From assembly GCA_001825115.1 (NCBI GenBank), contig MHUY01000039.1, positions 5,940 through 22,776 of the forward strand: 16,837 nucleotides of DNA, in the 5' to 3' direction. The notes under the pieces are model-generated. The model was given only the letters and a program-made list of their open reading frames with translations. It was not told where the DNA came from and did not search any database. Shown here in pieces: positions 12,514-16,837 of the stretch. This stretch comes from Candidatus Yonathbacteria bacterium RIFOXYC2_FULL_47_9 (GTDB lineage: Bacteria; Patescibacteriota; Minisyncoccia; Phycocordibacterales; UBA1550). The number at the start of each line of letters is the position of its first letter. Position 1 is the stretch's first letter. Position numbers and translations under genes: made by a program.

Positions 12514-13665
12514 TTAAAAAGTTGGACGTGTGGACTCTTCAGCAGTGAACTGAATCGTAAGTGAATGGCTCGCAGTCTGGAATGTTTTCTTGAGCCCACG
12601 CATCGTGAGACTAAGTGCTGAATTCCCGTTCTCCCCCGTTTCGTTACGGAGTGTTATTCCGTGGCTTATGTTGGTGACCGGTTTGCTATTAAGCGACCAG
12701 CTGTAGAGAATCTCCGGAGCCTCTCCTGCCTCAGTGGAGAAAAAGTATGGTTCAGCACTTACAGAGAATTCCTTTTTGGTGAGATTGAGGCTAGTACTAA
12801 GGGCTCGGTTGTGCCACACCCCTAAAAGTGGGTGATCTTCATAAAAAAGAATGAACGGTTTTGTGAGAGGAAGCGCTACCCGCATTTCAGATTTTACTGC
12901 GTCGTCGGTTGAGGATACCTGAACACTCACTTTTGTTTCTCCATAAGGTTTTGGTCCAAGAAACGAAAAAGAATTTTTACCATACCCAGAGGCATTAGAA
13001 ACAGCGTTTCCGTCTTTTTTCCATATATATACGAGGTCACTGGCACTGAGTGCGTTGCGTGTCCCTGTACTATCAGGGATTGCTGTTGCGCGGACGAGTG
13101 CCTGAGGAGTCATTAAGGCCTTGCCTTTATAGAATGGAGGGGTATAGGTGTTTGCTTCCCACATTATCGTAATACCAACAGGATTCCATGAGAGTTCTTT
13201 GACGACACGCTCTCCTTTGTTGGTGACGATAGAGACAGAAAGATGGGTTGTTTCACCCGAGGCGCCATTTTTGAATGAAAAAGTTTTCTTGCCGGCACCT
13301 TGCTCGACAATCCTACCGTTAAGCGACCAGCTTATAGTAGCTTTGTTGAGATCGGTGAGATAGCTTTCGATGGTCACCTGTATTGTCTCGCTGGGGCCTG
13401 GATTCTTAGGGTTAGTTTTTACGTCTAAATATTCACGTATAGAATCTGCGCGTGCATCCTCTTTTTTAGGAATGAGATCTATATACTTAGTATTGAGATC
13501 ATCTTTCATTCGCTGTATTTCACGTTTTGCGTTTTCTCTTGCAATGTCGGTTGCATCTGGTTGCTCCGCGGTGGTAGTAGAAACCTGTGCAAAAGCAAAA
13601 AGGGGCAAAAGGAGAACAAGAACAGAAGAGGTGGCAATAATTTTTAAAAAACGCATCTGGTGCAT
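12514..13665 (-). CDS. Secreted protein with three Ig/PKD-like repeats
   Basis: 383 residues from ATG 13665. The N-terminus (MHQMRFLKIIATSSVLVLLLPLFAFAQ) is a signal peptide; ATG 13656, three codons later, is an equally plausible start, but 13665 sits exactly 8 nt after a TATACT -10. A charged helical stretch follows (about 35-82). Three beta-sandwich repeats of about 75 to 110 residues follow, each with the pattern Y/S-W-x-x-N/D-G...V...G...SF...LSV (about 95-150, 210-255 and 318-358). Two repeats even share the DNA 14-mer at 12689-12702 and 13319-13332. I recognise no named family. Placed between virB4 and the pilin gene, it is probably an outer component of the machine. Stop codon TAA. Confidence 0.72.
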   Translation of the reverse strand: MHQMRFLKIIATSSVLVLLLPLFAFAQVSTTTAEQPDATDIARENAKREIQRMKDDLNTKYIDLIPKKEDARADSIREYLDVKTNPKNPGPSETIQVTIESYLTDLNKATISWSLNGRIVEQGAGKKTFSFKNGASGETTHLSVSIVTNKGERVVKELSWNPVGITIMWEANTYTPPFYKGKALMTPQALVRATAIPDSTGTRNALSASDLVYIWKKDGNAVSNASGYGKNSFSFLGPKPYGETKVSVQVSSTDDAVKSEMRVALPLTKPFILFYEDHPLLGVWHNRALSTSLNLTKKEFSVSAEPYFFSTEAGEAPEILYSWSLNSKPVTNISHGITLRNETGENGNSALSLTMRGLKKTFQTASHSLTIQFTAEESTRPTF

Positions 13666-13673
13666 ATGAATAT

Positions 13674-13679
13674 AGTATA
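13674..13679 (-). promoter_or_regulatory. Candidate internal promoter for the Ig-repeat gene
   Basis: Minus strand TATACT, 8 nt before ATG 13665, in the 46-bp gap after virB4. No convincing -35. It would give a leaderless mRNA for the last three genes of the operon. Confidence 0.4.
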
Positions 13680-13703
13680 CCGCGAAATTTTGTACAGCGC
13701 CAT

Positions 13704-13724
13704 GGGGAAAACTATATTTTCCCT
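13704..13724. repeat. Hairpin spanning the virB4 stop codon
   Basis: GGGAAAA (13705-13711) pairs with TTTTCCC (13717-13723), plus an outer G-T pair; the virB4 stop codon (13712-13714) lies in the 5-nt loop. No T-run follows on the minus strand. Confidence 0.4.
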
Positions 13725-15541
13725 CCGGACTCTGCTTCAGCAAGTTCGCGTTTCGCTTTTTTAATGGCAAGGATCTGAGACGGGTCAGAAGTAATAATCT
13801 GGTCTTCGGTGTAGGAGGCAATAGTTCGAATAGCCACATGCTTCATTCCGGCAAAGAATATCCCCTCCCCTACACCCGACTCGAGGAGAAGGAATTTCTC
13901 CTCATCGGTCAGATTAAAGGCTTGTTGCACTGCATCAATAGAGGTTGGTGACTGTTTCAGGAGAAGCTGGATCGAGGAGTTGGTCATAATAGGGAGACCA
14001 TAGGGCGACTTCAAGAAGTCGTTCACGTCCTGAGTGATTGTCGCGATACCTAGATAGTATTTACGACCACGCTTTGCGAGGGCATAGAGAAACGCCGCCG
14101 TATCGTCTGATTTCATCATCCACCAAGCCTCGTCGACAACTAAAAGACGCTTGCGGAGGGTACGACGGATTGCGTTCCAAATAAAGTGAGTAACGAGGTA
14201 CATAGCAACAGGCTTCAGGTCGTCCTCCATGTCGCGAACCGAAAAGACGATGAACTTTCGGTTAATGTCGACATTTGACGGCTGGTTGATGAAACCCGAC
14301 CATGAACCACGCGTATATTTCGTAAGTTTGATGAGAATAGACTCCGCCCCTTCCATACCCGCAAGCACCATTTCAAAGTCAGAAAGGAGGGGTGGTTCAA
14401 TGGCTGAAAAGTCTGAGTCAGGGGTAATGTCCTTAAGGGCGTAGGTTTCCGATATTGCACGGTCAACAAGGGCATCTTCTTCAGCAGTAAGTCCACCCAA
14501 CATCAAACGGAAAAGTCCTACAAGGGTGATAATGTTGGCACGAAGTACGCTTGCGGGAGATTCATCTTCGCGTGGTATTGGAAGGTCGAATGGGTTGATA
14601 TGATGCTCGGAGTTGAGTGAAATATTGAAATAACGCCCCCCTACTGCTTCAGCCATCGACTCATATTCGCGTTCAGGATCGATAACAATAACATCGGTGT
14701 CGAACATGAGACTACGGAGGATCTCAAGCTTTGTTGCGTAGGATTTACCAGAACCTGACTTTGCAAAGGTGATTGAGTTGTAGTTTTCAAGTGAAAATCG
14801 GTCAAAAAGCACCAAAGATGAATTGTGGCGATTGATGCCGTAGAGAATACCTTTGTCGGAAGTAAGATCAAAAGAGACAAAAGGGAAAAAGCTTGAGAGG
14901 GGCTCAGAGTTGATTTTTTTAGTGACGGCAACCTTATCCTCGTTTACCGGAATAATACTTTGGAAGGCTTCTTCTTGCTGGAAGAGCGCTGGACGAATAT
15001 AGATCAGGCGTGACTCAAGCATTGACTTGATCTCGGCCTCGGCGTGTGAGAGTTCTTCCTCAGTGTCTGCATAGAGCGAGAGATAGAGTCCGACATCAAA
15101 CATTTTTTCCTGTGCTTGCTGGAGGCGGTCGCGAAGCTCCTCGAGGTCGCGATAAGCAGCCTCAAGCATAGGATCACGCACAACCCCTTTGCGCTCGCGT
15201 TCGTTAATCTGGCTCTGAACCTCAGCAACCTTCTTTTCAAACTTCTTCATAATGACCGCTGTGTTGACGGGGTGAATATAGATAGCAATATCAAAAACCT
15301 TGTCGAGGTTGATGAGTGGTGAAAGCCAGTTGTCGGTGAGGGTGCTTGGGTATGAGGTGATAAAGAAAGAACGCACAACCTTCTCTCCTAGATTGAGGTG
15401 TTTAGGATTTATTTTTACTGCCGAAGGAGCAATAATATCCACAAGATTGAGTCCCGTGTCGCTGTAGAGCTCTTGTGGTAATACAGGCACCACATTTTTT
15501 TCGGGAGCGGCTTCTTCTTTTTTATTTAAAAAATCGAGCAT
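13712..15541 (-). CDS. virB4: VirB4-type secretion ATPase (motor domain part)
   Basis: Cytoplasmic AAA-type ATPase that energises pilus assembly or substrate transfer in type IV secretion systems. 609 residues. The N-terminal part (about 30-235) resembles the middle of VirB4/TraC and has a coiled-coil stretch (about 98-148). Walker A is AKSGSGKSYATK (260-271), Walker B RLLVVDEAWWMM (465-476), and TITQDVNDFL (501-510) is the conserved VirB4 motif. The usual N-terminal domain is encoded by the separate upstream gene (15573-16226), 31 bp away, so the motor seems split over two polypeptides. The start ATG 15541 gives MLDFLNKKEE; no Shine-Dalgarno. Stop codon TAG, lying in the loop of a small hairpin. 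No VirD4-type coupling protein is visible in the window. Confidence 0.9.
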   Translation of the reverse strand: MLDFLNKKEEAAPEKNVVPVLPQELYSDTGLNLVDIIAPSAVKINPKHLNLGEKVVRSFFITSYPSTLTDNWLSPLINLDKVFDIAIYIHPVNTAVIMKKFEKKVAEVQSQINERERKGVVRDPMLEAAYRDLEELRDRLQQAQEKMFDVGLYLSLYADTEEELSHAEAEIKSMLESRLIYIRPALFQQEEAFQSIIPVNEDKVAVTKKINSEPLSSFFPFVSFDLTSDKGILYGINRHNSSLVLFDRFSLENYNSITFAKSGSGKSYATKLEILRSLMFDTDVIVIDPEREYESMAEAVGGRYFNISLNSEHHINPFDLPIPREDESPASVLRANIITLVGLFRLMLGGLTAEEDALVDRAISETYALKDITPDSDFSAIEPPLLSDFEMVLAGMEGAESILIKLTKYTRGSWSGFINQPSNVDINRKFIVFSVRDMEDDLKPVAMYLVTHFIWNAIRRTLRKRLLVVDEAWWMMKSDDTAAFLYALAKRGRKYYLGIATITQDVNDFLKSPYGLPIMTNSSIQLLLKQSPTSIDAVQQAFNLTDEEKFLLLESGVGEGIFFAGMKHVAIRTIASYTEDQIITSDPSQILAIKKAKRELAEAESGGKI

Positions 15542-15572
15542 ATGGATATAGTTAGGCTTATTGTGCAGTAAT

Positions 15573-16226
15573 TTACTTTACCCCTTCCCCGGGATTAAAG
15601 AGGTGGTAATAAAGCTCCGTGAGCTCTTCGGTGCCAAGGGGGACGATACGGACACCGGTGCGCGTGAGACCCTGACTTATGATACCAGCGCGTTGTTCGA
15701 GTTGAGACTTTGCTTCCTCAAATGCCTCCATGGCGCCCTGTGAAATAACAGATTTTGTCTTTGGTTTTTTCCCGAGGAGTCCACCGAGGAGCCCCCCCAC
15801 CCCACCTTCAGATGGTGTGGCTGCGGTCACCGGCTTGGGAGGGGTGTACGGTACTACCACTAAAAAGAGCTTGTTCATAATATTTGTCGACGCGGTGACG
15901 GTCTTGATGAAGTTCATGTATTCGCGAATCTGTATCTTTAACAAGTCATTCATCTCCTCTTTGTGACGTGCCTCAAGGCGTGCAATATAGGGACGCACAT
16001 CGAGGCGACGGGATTGAATAAATATTTGTGTCGAAAATTCAAGAGAATTCAAAAAACTCTGAAACTGCATCAAGATCGCAGTTTGTTCATCATTGGATTT
16101 TAGGGCGAGGTTGACCGAGGAAGCCATAAGAAGCATACGCATCGTGCCATCTTTGAGGATAACAATACCATCGCGAATCTCTTTTATAGGGACAAAATCT
16201 TGTGCAGCTTTTGATTTAATAGACAT
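15573..16226 (-). CDS. TraC-like (VirB4 N-terminal-type) domain protein
   Basis: 217 residues, cytoplasmic, no signal peptide. The first 125 residues follow the N-terminal domain pattern of VirB4/TraC: FVPIKEIRDGIVILKDGTMR (11-30), a hydrophobic strand MLLMASSVNLAL, an EQ...FQSFLNSLEF segment (47-64), IQSRRLDVRPYI (70-81) and LFLVVVPYTPP (120-130). A Gly/Leu-rich low-complexity insert (GGVGGLLGGLLGKK, 141-154) follows, then a helix and the segment GVRIVPLGTEELTELYYHLFNP. It starts 4 bp after prgI and ends 31 bp before virB4. Separation of this domain from the VirB4 motor is a feature I associate with CPR genomes. It probably forms the membrane-facing part of the motor complex. Stop codon TAA. 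Confidence 0.78.
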   Translation of the reverse strand: MSIKSKAAQDFVPIKEIRDGIVILKDGTMRMLLMASSVNLALKSNDEQTAILMQFQSFLNSLEFSTQIFIQSRRLDVRPYIARLEARHKEEMNDLLKIQIREYMNFIKTVTASTNIMNKLFLVVVPYTPPKPVTAATPSEGGVGGLLGGLLGKKPKTKSVISQGAMEAFEEAKSQLEQRAGIISQGLTRTGVRIVPLGTEELTELYYHLFNPGEGVK

Positions 16227-16230
16227 AGGA

Positions 16231-16671
16231 TTAAATGTTTTGGTCGTGACGCTCGTCTTTTTTAGGGCCCCTTATATCAAGACCGAACGATGCTGAAGAG
16301 AGGGTTCCTTGAGGGACTGCGGGGGTTGCTGTGGGCTGTGAAGGGATAAAAGTTTCTTCTGTGTCGAGTCCTGGCTCTTGAACAGTCTTTTTCCATGTGT
16401 AGAGCTTTTCCTTGAGCGCATAGTTGACCCCTGCTTCGAGAATTTCAATAAAAGGCTTACCAAGCTTTTCTTTTGGATAGAATGCGAGCGCCCAGGTGAG
16501 TACAGCGATACTAACAATGATTGGTGCTGAGATAAAGAGGTATCCCGGGATCAGGCGGTAAACCATATACGCACCACCAAGTCCACCCGCTACATAGATA
16601 GCCTGCTTGAGCGAGAGCGGTCCAAAAAGTTTATCCTCGATGTCGATGTATTGAGGGATGTGAAACTGCAT
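16231..16671 (-). CDS. PrgI family (VirB3-like) membrane protein
   Basis: 146 residues. The N-terminus QFHIPQYIDIEDKLFGPLSLKQ (2-23) is the hallmark of the PrgI family, which is linked with VirB4 in Gram-positive-type secretion systems and is comparable to VirB3. Two membrane helices (about 24-44 and 46-65) follow, then a short amphipathic region and a Pro/Thr-rich polar tail (about 98-146). It is the first gene after a gap with a strong -10 and a 12-bp inverted repeat, so it may start the transcription unit prgI-traC-like-virB4-Ig-pilin-propeller. The ATG at 16671 lies exactly 8 nt after TATAAT and has no Shine-Dalgarno. Stop codon TAA, 4 bp before the next start. Confidence 0.88.
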   Translation of the reverse strand: MQFHIPQYIDIEDKLFGPLSLKQAIYVAGGLGGAYMVYRLIPGYLFISAPIIVSIAVLTWALAFYPKEKLGKPFIEILEAGVNYALKEKLYTWKKTVQEPGLDTEETFIPSQPTATPAVPQGTLSSASFGLDIRGPKKDERHDQNI

Positions 16672-16679
16672 ATGTATTT

Positions 16680-16709
16680 ATTATACAGCACTTATGTTTA
16701 ATATTTAAA
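16680..16709 (-). promoter_or_regulatory. Candidate promoter for prgI and downstream secretion genes
   Basis: Minus strand TTTAAA (16704-16709), 18-bp spacer, perfect TATAAT (16680-16685), then 8 nt to the prgI ATG. The -35 sits in the loop between the arms of the inverted repeat at 16688-16725. Confidence 0.55.
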
Positions 16710-16725
16710 TAGCAAACATAAGTGC
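16688..16725. repeat. 12-bp inverted repeat around the prgI promoter -35
   Basis: GCACTTATGTTT (16688-16699) and AAACATAAGTGC (16714-16725) are perfect reverse complements over a 14-nt A/T-rich spacer. On the minus strand no T-run follows, so it is unlikely to terminate the upstream gene; it may be a repressor operator. Confidence 0.65.
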
Positions 16726-16731
16726 CTTCTT

Positions 16732-16837
16732 TTATTCTACCGGTTCGCGATAGGGGTCGTGCGTGAGGGTGCCACGAGGGGCGCCATTTGGTGCGGGGAT
16801 AAATGCCGGGATGCTTTGAGGTACTTGTGGTACTACA
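16732..16837 (-). CDS. 3' end of an upstream secretion-cluster gene (partial)
   Basis: The minus frame ending in TAA at 16732-16734 is open to the window edge and encodes 34 residues rich in Pro and Ala (VVPQVPQSIPAFIPAP, ending in RGTLTHDPYREPVE). The tail is hydrophilic, like the end of a membrane or secreted protein. It lies 60 bp upstream of prgI on the same strand and probably belongs to the same cluster; a polytopic VirB6-like subunit would fit the place, but nothing in this fragment identifies it. Confidence 0.5.
   Translation of the reverse strand, partial: VVPQVPQSIPAFIPAPNGAPRGTLTHDPYREPVE

Noticed and set aside
12513..12599. 29-residue upstream extension of the pilin-fusion gene
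   Set aside because: It lies in the preceding gene's coding region, and the signal peptide begins at the ATG at 12512.
13666..13839. Upstream in-frame extension of the Ig-repeat gene
   Set aside because: It runs into virB4 and precedes a clear signal peptide that starts at 13665 or 13656.
1..16837. tRNA, rRNA, CRISPR arrays, insertion sequences
   Set aside because: No cloverleaf, rRNA core sequence, spaced direct repeats or transposase-like ORF was found by reading; a covariance-model scan was not possible here.
1..16837. UGA decoded as an amino acid
   Set aside because: All genes are full length under the standard code with no in-frame TGA, so the data show avoidance, not reassignment.

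Overview
The window looks like a chromosomal piece of a Candidate Phyla Radiation (Patescibacteria, most likely Parcubacteria/Kaiserbacteria-like) genome. This rests on compact gene packing, the near-total absence of Shine-Dalgarno sequences, a GspG-like pilin next to dnaA, and a secretion cluster (PrgI, a separate TraC-like domain protein, a VirB4 ATPase, a VirB2-like pilin) of the kind common in that group. The taxonomic call is inference; no rRNA gene is present.

Layout. 1-444: 3' part of ruvC (+). 445-675: intergenic DNA with a DnaA-box 9-mer, two inverted repeats and a good promoter for a 55-residue protein with no basic residues (676-843, +). 893-2080: tyrS (-), convergent with that small gene across one bidirectional terminator and divergent from a class A penicillin-binding protein gene (2151-4682, +). 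4717-7686: replication block on the minus strand, dnaA then dnaN then a DUF721/DciA-like gene, with a likely oriC of six or seven DnaA boxes between dnaA and dnaN and two more boxes at the dnaA promoter, giving a bipartite layout. 7865-8491: GspG-like (pseudo)pilin (-), placed between dnaA and rpmH. 8675-10202: rpmH-rnpA-yidD-yidC (+), the classical origin-proximal set for ribosome, RNase P and membrane insertion. 10270-16837: a minus-strand operon for a type IV secretion-like envelope machine, in transcription order: an unidentified upstream gene (3' end only), prgI, a TraC-like protein, virB4, a secreted Ig-like repeat protein, a VirB2-like pilin fused to a possible M15-type peptidase domain, and a membrane-anchored beta-propeller-like protein.

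How it works together. DnaA, the beta clamp and the DUF721 protein would start and drive replication from the adjacent origin, and DnaA boxes touch the -10 elements of both dnaA and dnaN. The secretion cluster has a VirB4 motor split over two genes, small membrane subunits, a pilin and extracytoplasmic proteins, but no relaxase or coupling protein is visible, so it may be a pilus or transport device rather than a conjugation system.

The most unusual observations are two strong hairpins inside coding sequence (a terminator-like hairpin in the first 25 codons of rnpA and a perfect 17-bp-arm hairpin at the 3' end of dnaA); a recurring -10 hexamer exactly 8 nt before several start codons, which suggests leaderless mRNAs; 0 of 19 stop codons being TGA; the pilin/M15-like fusion; and a 12-bp inverted repeat around the predicted prgI promoter.
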